Part shown: piece by piece, positions 1 to 5,979 of the stretch | How the letters are laid out: each line of letters begins with the position of its first letter | Position numbering within the stretch: the first letter of the stretch is position 1 | Source: Armatimonadota bacterium | GTDB taxonomy: Bacteria > Armatimonadota > Fimbriimonadia > Fimbriimonadales > Fimbriimonadaceae | Direction: 5' to 3' | DNA length: 6,957 nt | Assembly (NCBI GenBank): GCA_003516955.1 | Contig: DPBN01000328.1 | Location: 1 to 6,957, forward strand | The notes under the pieces: generated by a model | Database searches by the model: none | What the model was told of the DNA's origin: nothing | The model's input: only the letters and a program-made list of their open reading frames with translations | Made by a program: the position numbers and the translations under genes

Positions 1-826
1 GGTCCAGCAGCGTCACCGCCTCGACCGCCGCCTGCGCCGCCACGGTTCGGGCGTCCTCCCCCGGCGCGGCCTCCAGCGTGAGCAGCACGTGCCCGCTGCG
101 CGGATCGACCGCAACCCCGGCCAGCCGCTTGGCCAGCTCGGGGGACTTCGCAAGACGCTCCATGGCCTGCTGGTCTTCGGCCAAGGGAGGGCGGGGCGCG
201 GGCGTCGCGGGCTGGGCGCTCGGCTCGGGCGCGGGCGGCAGCGAGCCGTTCTCCGGGTTGTCGATCACGATCGGCTTCTCGATGATCCCCGTCGCCGGAC
301 CCTGCAGCGTCCTTCTGGAACCGAGGAGGAAGCTGACGAAGCCCACCACGACCACCAGGGCCAGCAGACCCAGGCCGTACAGGGTCATGCTCCCCTTGCG
401 CCCGACCCCGAGCAGCTGGGCGCTGGCGGCGGCCTCCCGGTCCGCGATCCTCTGGCGGATCGCCTCCAGCTTCTGCCGCACGGGCTGGGCGTCCGGCGAG
501 ATGTCCAGGGCCAGCTCGTACCACTGGATGGCTTGCTCCTCCTCGCCCATTTCGGCGGAGATGTCGCCCAGCAGCGCGTTGGCCGTCGCGTTGTTGGGGA
601 AGCGGCGCAGCAGCGCCAGGCACACGTCGCGCGCCTGGTCGTACTGGCCTCTCATGCGAAGGAGGTTGGCCCGGGCGAGCTCCGGGTAGATCTCGGCGTC
701 GCTGCCCTCGGTGTAGCCCCCCGTGGGCATCGGGGCCCCGCACTCCGGGCAGTACTCCTTGCCACGGGGGACGATGGAGAAGCACTTCTCGCAGTATCTG
801 GGCTTGTCAGGTTCCTGTGCTGCCAA
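1..826 (-). CDS. Zinc-ribbon, TPR, single-pass membrane protein (3' end outside window)
   Basis: The frame stays open from a TTG at 824-826 to the window edge, giving 275 residues with the C-terminus missing. Residues 12-29 form a zinc ribbon with two CxxC pairs (C12/C15 and C26/C29). Residues about 47-113 look like two TPR units, with alternating helices and the typical small and aromatic positions. Residues about 116-136 are a charged helix. Residues 149-169 are one strongly hydrophobic membrane segment. A Pro/Ala-rich linker (about 190-218) then leads to a small alpha/beta-looking tail. The zinc ribbon and TPRs are probably cytosolic and the linker and tail extracytoplasmic, but basic residues flank both sides of the span, so topology is not certain. 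The TTG is chosen because a strong GGAGGAGG lies 5 bases upstream and no better start precedes the cysteines. The start overlaps the end of dut by 20 bases, which suggests translational coupling. Zinc ribbons followed by TPRs usually mediate protein contacts; no specific function is recognised. Confidence 0.82.
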   Translation of the reverse strand, partial: MAAQEPDKPRYCEKCFSIVPRGKEYCPECGAPMPTGGYTEGSDAEIYPELARANLLRMRGQYDQARDVCLALLRRFPNNATANALLGDISAEMGEEEQAIQWYELALDISPDAQPVRQKLEAIRQRIADREAAASAQLLGVGRKGSMTLYGLGLLALVVVVGFVSFLLGSRRTLQGPATGIIEKPIVIDNPENGSLPPAPEPSAQPATPAPRPPLAEDQQAMERLAKSPELAKRLAGVAVDPRSGHVLLTLEAAPGEDARTVAAQAAVEAVTLLD

Positions 827-1241
827 AACCGCCTCCTCCGCGGGCCGTGGGCTCCAGCGCCTCGACGGGCACGAACTCCGCTCTGGCCACGCGAGCGAAC
901 ACCATCTGCGCGATGCGCTCGCCGGCGCTCAGACGGATCTCCTCGCTCCCAAGGTTCACCAGGATCACGCCGATCTCCCCGCGGTAGTCGCTGTCGATCG
1001 TCCCGGGCGAGTTCACCATGCCCAGGCCCAGCCGGAGAGCAAGGCCGGACCTGGGTCGGATCTGCCCCTCGTAGCCGGGCGGGATCTCCACGCGCAGCCC
1101 CGTCCGGACCAGCTTCCGCTCCAGCGGGCGCAGGACCACGTCCTCGGCGGCCCTCAGATCCACGCCGGCCGCGCCCTCGGTCGCATAGGCCGGGATCCCG
1201 ACCCCGCTCTCCGCCACGATCCGCACCGGGATGCGCTCCAT
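807..1241 (-). CDS. dut: dUTP diphosphatase (dUTPase)
   Basis: It hydrolyses dUTP to dUMP and pyrophosphate, keeping uracil out of DNA and supplying dUMP for thymidylate synthesis; family members are cytosolic homotrimers. All five trimeric-dUTPase motifs are present in the 144-residue product: motif 1 AGVDL (25-29), motif 2 RPRSGLA (62-68), motif 3 [11 protein letters not shown] (80-90) with the catalytic Asp at D83, motif 4 GERIAQ (107-112), and the Gly-rich motif 5 [10 protein letters not shown] (134-143), whose Phe stacks on the uracil. Length is normal for the family. The same frame is open upstream to 1331, but the ATG at 1239-1241 is preferred: it has GGAG 8 bases upstream, places motif 1 at the usual distance, and avoids overlap with the divergent glycosidase gene. 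Its 3' end overlaps the next gene by 20 bases, so the two are probably one transcript. Confidence 0.96.
   Translation of the reverse strand: MERIPVRIVAESGVGIPAYATEGAAGVDLRAAEDVVLRPLERKLVRTGLRVEIPPGYEGQIRPRSGLALRLGLGMVNSPGTIDSDYRGEIGVILVNLGSEEIRLSAGERIAQMVFARVARAEFVPVEALEPTARGGGGFGSTGT
832..839 (-). promoter_or_regulatory. Shine-Dalgarno of the zinc-ribbon/TPR gene, inside dut
   Basis: The minus strand reads GGAGGAGG here, 5 bases ahead of the TTG at 824-826. The site lies within the last codons of dut, in the Gly-rich motif 5 region. The strength of the site and its correct spacing settle the choice of a TTG start for the downstream gene. Confidence 0.7.
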
Positions 1242-1314
1242 TCGACGAACTCCATTATGCGACAGCCGAGCGCGCGCTCCGGGATGGTAAAACGCCGGCG
1301 GAGGCGACGTCGCC

Positions 1315-3132
1315 ATGATTCTGCCGATCATCCTCTCGACTCTCGCGACGGTGGGCTCCGGTCAGACCGGCCTTCCCGAGGGCAAGCCCGTGCTTCCCGC
1401 CGAAGCGCACCTCACCACGCCCGTCGGGGGTCTGGAGCGCACGCGGTCGCAGGCCTCGGTCGTTCCTGTCTCGGGCCAGCCGTTCTCCAGGGTCCTCCGA
1501 GTCACCGTCGGCGCCGAGGCCGACGAGACCAACGCCACCCAGCTGACGATCCCCAACGAGAGGCCCGTGGCACGGGGCGACGTGCTGATGGCGGAGCTTT
1601 GGATCCGCGGGACCCGCCGCGACGGTGGACCGGCCAAGGCCGAGTTCCTGTTCGAGCGCAGCCAGAGCCCCTGGACCAAGTCGGTGGTCCAACCCGTCTC
1701 CGCGTCAGCCGACTCCGCGAAGTGGCGCCTGTGGCGCATCCCGTTCGAGGCGGCCGAGGACTACGCCCCGGGCGAGGCGATGGCTTCGGTGCGCCTCGCG
1801 TTCGGCCCGCAGACGGTGTTCCTCGGCGGCCTCGGCGTGACGAACTACGGCAAGGCCGTGCGGCTCGACCGGCTGATGGCCGAGGCGGTTGCGGCGCAGC
1901 CGCTGGGCACCGTCGAGGTCTCGTTCGACCTGCGCTCCACGCGGCAGACGATGCTGGGACTGGGCGGCAACTTCTGCCAGCCGCGCTACGGCTCGTCTGA
2001 GCCGATGGACGCGGTGGGAAGGTACTGCCTGCAGAACCTGAACGTGGCCCACGCCCGGATCGGCCTGCCGCTCGACTACTGGGTGCCGGAGAAGGGCCGC
2101 TACGCGACCGAGGGGCCGGCGATCGCGGCGATGGCGGCCATGGGCGAGATGTCCCGAAGGGGCGTTCCGATGGTCGTGTCGGTTTGGGAGGGCCCGCAAT
2201 GGATGCTGCCCGGCCGGCGCGAGAGCGGCCGCGTCCTGCCGCGGGAGAACTACGCCGCCTGCATCGAGGCGATCGTCCGGTTCCTCGCCGAGGCCAAGCG
2301 CAGGCACGGCGCCGAGGCGGAGTACTTCTCCTTCAACGAGCCGGACTACGGCGTCAACTTCCGCTTCAGCCCGCGGGAGATGGCCGACTTCATCCGGATG
2401 GCCGGGCCGAAGTTCCGCGCCGCCGGCCTCAAGACGCGCTTCGTGGTGGCCGACACCGCGAACGGGGCGAATCTGTACAACTATGCCCGGCCTTTGTTGC
2501 AGGATGCGTCCATCGCGCCGTTCCTCGGGCCGATCGCTTTCCACTGCTGGGACGCCTTGGGCGCAACGGACGAGGCCTACAGCCGCATCGCCGAGCTCGG
2601 TCGGCAATACCGCAAGCCGGTCTGGTGCCTCGAGGCCGGCCACGACGCCCAGCTGTGGCAGGCCCGCGACCCATGGGGAACGTGGGAGAACGCCCTTCGG
2701 ACCGCCCTGGCTTACGAGCGGACGATCCGACTGACCGGCGCCGAGCTGATGGACTACTGGACGTACCAGGACAACTACCCGCTGGTGGACGGCAAGACCT
2801 CGAGGCCGTATCCCGTGTTCCACGTGGTGCGCTCCATGGAGAGGGTCTTCGCCAAGGGCTCCAGGGTGGTCCTTCCGCGCCTGACCTCCGACGAGCTGAG
2901 GGCGATCGGAACCGTCGGCCCCGGCGCGGGAAGGTTCGCCGCGATGTTCGTGAACCCGATCGGGCCCGGCAAGGCGGTGCTGAAGGGCCTGCCGGCCGGC
3001 GCGCGCGTGACGATCGAGGCGCACACCGCCGAGGAGCAGAACGCTAGGCGGGCGGCGGCGGTGGCCAAGGACGGCACGCTGGAGGTCCCATTGGGGTCCC
3101 GGTCCGTGGTCTTCGTGCTGACGGCCCGCTGA
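1315..3132 (+). CDS. Probable clan GH-A glycoside hydrolase, GH30-like
   Basis: A 605-residue protein predicted to hydrolyse a glycosidic bond with retention of configuration. Residues 1-16 are hydrophobic and may be a weak export signal, though no Lys or Arg is present in that stretch. Residues about 40-190 look like a beta-sandwich of the carbohydrate-binding type. The catalytic TIM barrel spans about 200-500: it opens with GLGG (215-218), carries NEPDYG with the likely acid/base E342, WCLEAGH with the likely nucleophile E440, and a late barrel-strand aromatic cluster MDYWTY (479-484). The 98-residue gap between the two glutamates and the early GxGG motif fit GH30 better than GH5 or GH39, but the family is not certain. 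Residues about 515-605 look like a C-terminal beta domain, as in GH30. The start is fixed by an in-frame stop at 1288-1290 and by GGAGG 10 bases upstream. The substrate cannot be read from sequence. The gene is divergent from dut and stands alone. Confidence 0.8.
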   Translation: MILPIILSTLATVGSGQTGLPEGKPVLPAEAHLTTPVGGLERTRSQASVVPVSGQPFSRVLRVTVGAEADETNATQLTIPNERPVARGDVLMAELWIRGTRRDGGPAKAEFLFERSQSPWTKSVVQPVSASADSAKWRLWRIPFEAAEDYAPGEAMASVRLAFGPQTVFLGGLGVTNYGKAVRLDRLMAEAVAAQPLGTVEVSFDLRSTRQTMLGLGGNFCQPRYGSSEPMDAVGRYCLQNLNVAHARIGLPLDYWVPEKGRYATEGPAIAAMAAMGEMSRRGVPMVVSVWEGPQWMLPGRRESGRVLPRENYAACIEAIVRFLAEAKRRHGAEAEYFSFNEPDYGVNFRFSPREMADFIRMAGPKFRAAGLKTRFVVADTANGANLYNYARPLLQDASIAPFLGPIAFHCWDALGATDEAYSRIAELGRQYRKPVWCLEAGHDAQLWQARDPWGTWENALRTALAYERTIRLTGAELMDYWTYQDNYPLVDGKTSRPYPVFHVVRSMERVFAKGSRVVLPRLTSDELRAIGTVGPGAGRFAAMFVNPIGPGKAVLKGLPAGARVTIEAHTAEEQNARRAAAVAKDGTLEVPLGSRSVVFVLTAR

Positions 3133-3168
3133 ACCTGGCGCTCCGCCTCCCCGTGGCCTCTTGTTAAA

Positions 3169-3210
3169 GGCAGGTTTCGGGAACGTTAAGCGTCCGTTGC
3201 GCACCCTGCC
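3169..3210. repeat. Imperfect inverted repeat in the gap before the prepilin gene
   Basis: GGCAGG at 3169-3174 is complementary to CCTGCC at 3205-3210, with about 30 bases between them. The 128-base gap from the glycosidase stop to the prepilin start holds no gene. The arms could form a hairpin in the prepilin leader or help terminate the glycosidase transcript. There is no T-run after it, and I could not match it to a known riboswitch. A possible but poor promoter (TTGTTA at 3161, weak -10 near 3185) overlaps it. Confidence 0.3.
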
Positions 3211-3260
3211 TGCGCCCGTGTGGCCGCTGAAAACTGTTGGCTGGAGGGACTCCTTCAGCC

Positions 3261-4157
3261 ATGAAAAGAGCATTCACCCTGATCGAACTCTTGGTGGTGA
3301 TCGCCATCATCGCCATCCTCGCGGCCATCCTGTTCCCGGTCTTCGCGCAAGCCAAGGCGGCCGCCAAGAAGTCCAACGCGCTGAGCCAGGTCAAGCAGCT
3401 CGGCACCGCGTGGCAGATGTACGCCGCCGACTGGGACGACCGCGCGGTGCACGTCAGCTCGGGCGGGCCGCAGTCCATCAACCGCAGCGACTTCTGGGTC
3501 TTCATGCTGCCGTACTACAAGACCGTCTACCTGCTGTTCAGCAGCGAGCGAACGGAGACCGGCTGCTACTATCACAACGCCAACGACCGCATCAACACGC
3601 CGTGGGGCTACGCGATCTACAAGCTGAACCCGACGGGCCGTTGCCTCGGCTACGGCTACAACTGGGGCCCGCAGATCTACGCCGGCGGCGGCGTGCTGGA
3701 CCAAGTCCAGTTCATCAACGGCGACCCGGCGCAGGGCACCGTGCAGGCGGGCCGCTCTCTGACCTCCTTCGTGGAGCCGGCGAACCTGTTCGTGTTCGGC
3801 GACACGTATGACACCCCGCGCCCCACGATCGGTATGTATCCCAACAGCGCCGGCGGCAAGGCTTGGATCCTGGACACCTTCCCGGTGACGGCCTCGACCC
3901 GCCAGAGCCAGTTCCGCTGGGGCGGCCGCTTCAACATGGCTTACGCCGACGGCCACGCGGGCAGCGTGCAGTACAAGGGCGGTCTCACCGACGGCGTGGG
4001 TTACGTCTACGTGCCTGCAGCCGAGAAGAACCGCCTCGCCTACTGCGCCAACCCCGACGAGCAGCTCGACGGCAGCCGCTTCAGCCTTGGCATGATCGCC
4101 TGCCGCGACTTCGTCAACATTCCCTACACCAGGAACACGCAGTGGTCGCCCGAGTGA
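3261..4157 (+). CDS. Prepilin-type H-X9-DG (DUF1559-like) protein
   Basis: A 298-residue surface or secretion-associated pseudopilin. The N-terminus has a basic leader MKRA followed by F5-T-L-I-E9, the class III prepilin signal: a prepilin peptidase would cut after A4, and E9 is the conserved Glu+5. Residues 5-28 are the hydrophobic assembly helix, continuing into an amphipathic Ala/Lys helix. The C-terminal part carries ADGHA (229-233), the hallmark of the H-X9-DG family, but the His ten residues before the Asp is Trp220. Four cysteines (102, 128, 262, 281) could form two disulfides outside the cell. Family members are abundant in Planctomycetota and Armatimonadota; their individual roles are mostly unknown. 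The ATG at 3261 is chosen because it gives the standard short leader; GGAGG lies 13 bases upstream, a long spacing. An upstream in-frame TTG at 3237 has no ribosome site. The end overlaps the lipoprotein gene. Confidence 0.92.
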   Translation: MKRAFTLIELLVVIAIIAILAAILFPVFAQAKAAAKKSNALSQVKQLGTAWQMYAADWDDRAVHVSSGGPQSINRSDFWVFMLPYYKTVYLLFSSERTETGCYYHNANDRINTPWGYAIYKLNPTGRCLGYGYNWGPQIYAGGGVLDQVQFINGDPAQGTVQAGRSLTSFVEPANLFVFGDTYDTPRPTIGMYPNSAGGKAWILDTFPVTASTRQSQFRWGGRFNMAYADGHAGSVQYKGGLTDGVGYVYVPAAEKNRLAYCANPDEQLDGSRFSLGMIACRDFVNIPYTRNTQWSPE

Positions 4158-4342
4158 TCGTCCTCCTGTCGGCGGTGCTCTGGATCTCCGGGTGCGGGCA
4201 GCCGCCACGGAATCTGGAAGCCGAGCAGACCCAGCCTCCCGCGGACCTCGAGGCCGGCAAGAACGCCAAGACCATCGAGGAGTGGGCCCGGGCCAACCCG
4301 AACAACGGCTTGCCGGGTAGCGGCGAGGACGGGGGCAAGTAA
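4142..4342 (+). CDS. Small lipoprotein, probable partner of the prepilin
   Basis: A 66-residue product that starts at GTG 4142 inside the end of the prepilin gene, in another frame (16-base overlap). AGGA lies 7 bases upstream. Residues 1-17 form a short signal with Arg4 and a hydrophobic core. The lipobox is ISGC, with the lipidated Cys at residue 18. The mature part, about 49 residues, is hydrophilic, rich in Pro, Glu, Asn and Gly, and has one possible helix around [10 protein letters not shown]. Glycine at +2 gives no inner-membrane retention signal, if Gram-negative rules apply. A second GTG at 4154 overlaps the prepilin stop as GTGA, but it would leave the signal with no basic residue, so 4142 is preferred. 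The overlap suggests coupled translation with the prepilin, and possibly a shared envelope location. The function is unknown. Confidence 0.72.
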   Translation: MVARVIVLLSAVLWISGCGQPPRNLEAEQTQPPADLEAGKNAKTIEEWARANPNNGLPGSGEDGGK

Positions 4343-4361
4343 GGTCCCCGTCGCATGGAAC

Positions 4362-4388
4362 GAGGGCGCGCCGCAAGGCGCGCCCCTC
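4362..4388. terminator. Probable bidirectional terminator hairpin
   Basis: A perfect 9-bp GC stem (4364-4372 with 4377-4385) closes a GCAA tetraloop, and the stem can extend by two further pairs across a bulged C at 4386. It sits 21 bases after the lipoprotein stop and about 22 bases beyond the end of the convergent UroD-like gene. There is no proper T-run on either strand, which is common in high-GC genomes, so its efficiency as an intrinsic terminator is uncertain. Confidence 0.65.
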
Positions 4389-4409
4389 CGGCTCTCGGCC
4401 CCTGCGGTC

Positions 4410-5528
4410 TCAGTAGGTGCATTCGCGGGCGGCCTCGGCCATCGCCCGCAGGTTCTCCACCGGCGCGTCGAAGAAGTGGTCCGACGCGCAGCAGATGTAG
4501 CCCCCGTCCGGTCCGAAGCCCTCGAACAGCCGGTGCACCTCGCACCGAACCTCCTCCGGGGTTCCGGCCGTCAGCACGTTGTACTGGTCCATGCCGCCGA
4601 TCATCGCGATCTTGCCGCCAAAGACCCGGCGCACGGCGGCCGGATCCTCGATGTTGCCGCCCACACCCGGCGGCGAGAGCGTCTCGCTTGCGTCGCACCC
4701 GTTCTCCAGGATCTGGTCGAGGATGTTCATCATGCCGCCGCACGTGTGGTAGGTGGACTTGTGCCCCACGGCGCGCAGCGCCTCGTGGATCTTCCGGTCG
4801 CAGGGAAGGCAGAACTCTCTGTGCAGCGCCGGCCCGATCACGGTGTCGCTGCTGGCGCCGCCGCCCGTCTCGATCAGGTCGTACTTGGCGCCGGCAAGCG
4901 ACTCCTCGATGAACCGCAGCTTCTTCTCCAGCAGGATGCGCAGCAGCTCGTGCACCCAGTCCGGGTTGTCCAGGCACTCCAGCACCATCTCGGCGGTGTC
5001 CTTCATGGTGCAGGCGTGCTGCCAGCAGCCGGCTTGGTCGCCCCACACGGCGCCCCGCAGGATGCCGTCGTCGCCCACCCGGTCGTATTCGCGCCGGATC
5101 CGCTCCTTGTTGAGCCTGCCCACGGGCATGTACTTCTCGATCAGCCGGATGTCCTCGTGGTGCTTGATGAGGTACTCCGTGACCCAGATCGTCTTGCCGT
5201 CGCCCTCCGTCTGGTACGTGAGGGTTCCCTCCGGCGTCTCGATGGTGTGGCGCACCACGGGGTGCGTGGGAGAGTCGTCCAGGATCGTCGCGGTGTCCCG
5301 CCACTCCGGGGTGCTCAGCCCCCCGGTCACGGGGTCGGCGTAGTACTGGCCCATCGCCTGGAAGTCCTGGATGGCGGCGTCCAGCCCGACTGCTCGGAAC
5401 GCCTCCAGCGCGTCCATGCCTCCCATGTAGGTTTTCAGGTGATAGTCCTGCCACTGGTGCAGGGTGGCGGGCAGTCGGTCCGGCTTGCCGAGGTTCAGCG
5501 CGGTGAGGAGGCGCTCCTTGGGGGTCAT
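4410..5528 (-). CDS. Uroporphyrinogen decarboxylase-family protein, MtaA/corrinoid methyltransferase-like
   Basis: A 372-residue single-domain TIM barrel of the UroD superfamily, opening with the typical TPKERLLTALN...KPDRLP pattern. Two features point away from true haem-pathway HemE. The start lacks the usual HemE RQAGR-type motif. It also has H261-T-C263 in YHTCGG plus C346/C347 late in the barrel, the His-x-Cys...Cys arrangement that binds zinc in MtaA/MtbA-type methylcobamide:thiol methyltransferases. The zinc would activate a thiol to accept a methyl group from a corrinoid. No corrinoid protein or activase gene is in the window, so the true reaction and acceptor are unknown. The gene follows rhaM by 15 bases and has only a weak ribosome site (GGA about 9 bases from the ATG), so it is probably co-transcribed and perhaps translationally coupled. 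A role with sugars is suggested by this neighbour only. Confidence 0.83.
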   Translation of the reverse strand: MTPKERLLTALNLGKPDRLPATLHQWQDYHLKTYMGGMDALEAFRAVGLDAAIQDFQAMGQYYADPVTGGLSTPEWRDTATILDDSPTHPVVRHTIETPEGTLTYQTEGDGKTIWVTEYLIKHHEDIRLIEKYMPVGRLNKERIRREYDRVGDDGILRGAVWGDQAGCWQHACTMKDTAEMVLECLDNPDWVHELLRILLEKKLRFIEESLAGAKYDLIETGGGASSDTVIGPALHREFCLPCDRKIHEALRAVGHKSTYHTCGGMMNILDQILENGCDASETLSPPGVGGNIEDPAAVRRVFGGKIAMIGGMDQYNVLTAGTPEEVRCEVHRLFEGFGPDGGYICCASDHFFDAPVENLRAMAEAARECTY

Positions 5529-5543
5529 GGGGATCGTCCGGGG

Positions 5544-5882
5544 TCAGTCGGTGTGGAAGACCTCCTCGCACTCAGCCCACCACTCGCCCGGTGCGCGGTT
5601 CTCGAGGCCGAACTGCATCGGGTCGGTGATCTTCCACCACTCCTGGGTCTTGGGGCAGCGGGCCATCTTGGCCATGTCGGCCTCGTGGTCGTCGCCGACG
5701 TACTCGTAGTAGCTGAACAGGAACCAGCGCCCGTCCGGCATCCGTCGCAGGAAGATCGAGTAGTTGCGGATGTTGCAGTCCCGGATGGTCCGCAGCACTT
5801 CCGGCCAGACCTCGCGGTGGATCCGCTTGTACTCCTCGATCTGGTCCTCGCGCAGCCCGACGACTTTGGCGTAGCGTTTCAC
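5544..5882 (-). CDS. rhaM: L-rhamnose mutarotase
   Basis: It interconverts the alpha and beta anomers of L-rhamnose in the cytosol, speeding its entry into catabolism. The 112-residue product matches the small RhaM ferredoxin-like fold in length (about 104 residues is usual). Key positions agree with the family: Tyr18 and His22 (EEYKRIHREVWPE, with H22 the expected acid/base), RNYSIFL after the first helix, the WW pair in TQEWWKITDPM, and the terminal EEVFHTD, close to the usual EVFYLP-type end. The start is GTG at 5880-5882, with a strong GGGAGG 6 bases upstream. It is the first gene of a two-gene unit with the UroD-like gene 15 bases downstream. No rhamnose isomerase, kinase or aldolase is nearby, so the substrate could be a related 6-deoxy or methylated sugar. 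COG3254 also holds uncharacterised paralogues. Confidence 0.88.
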   Translation of the reverse strand: MKRYAKVVGLREDQIEEYKRIHREVWPEVLRTIRDCNIRNYSIFLRRMPDGRWFLFSYYEYVGDDHEADMAKMARCPKTQEWWKITDPMQFGLENRAPGEWWAECEEVFHTD

Positions 5883-5900
5883 GGTTGGCCTCCCGTCGCC

Positions 5901-5929
5901 ATTGTAGCGGGATCGGCTCGGCGCGTCCA
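5901..5929 (-). promoter_or_regulatory. Sigma-70-like promoter of the rhaM/UroD-like unit
   Basis: On the minus strand TGGACG (5924-5929) and TACAAT (5901-5906) are separated by 17 bases. The -10 matches 5 of 6 consensus bases and the -35 matches 4 of 6. Transcription would begin near 5894, giving a very short leader of about 12 bases that begins at the Shine-Dalgarno GGGAGG (5889-5894). No operator repeat is clear. Confidence 0.55.
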
Positions 5930-5979
5930 GCGGTGGAGTATCCTATGCGGGCCGGTCCGGCGACGGGCCATCCAGCGCC

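Noticed and set aside
1254..1259. CATAAT on the minus strand as a -10 box for dut
   Set aside because: Transcription would begin after the dut Shine-Dalgarno, and there is no -35 match at the right distance.
89..1318. Long plus-strand open frame of about 409 codons opposite the zinc-ribbon/TPR and dut genes
   Set aside because: It is antisense to two genes with clear motifs, has low-complexity Arg/Gly/Pro composition typical of GC-rich shadow frames, and has no recognisable domain.
1705..3273. Minus-strand open frame of about 522 codons opposite the glycosidase
   Set aside because: Arg/His/Gly/Pro-rich with no domain; the plus frame carries the catalytic motifs and a proper ribosome site.
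3255..4376. Minus-strand open frame of about 373 codons opposite the prepilin
   Set aside because: Antisense shadow: it starts inside the terminator hairpin region and has biased composition. The plus frame has the prepilin signal and family motif.
4410..5528. True haem-pathway HemE
   Set aside because: The N-terminal HemE signature is missing and the zinc-type His-x-Cys...Cys pattern is present; no other haem gene is nearby.
4114..5571. Alternative minus-strand frame of about 485 codons over the UroD-like gene
   Set aside because: Out of frame with the clear UroD-family protein and Arg/Pro/Gly-rich; it also overlaps rhaM and the lipoprotein without any supporting motif.
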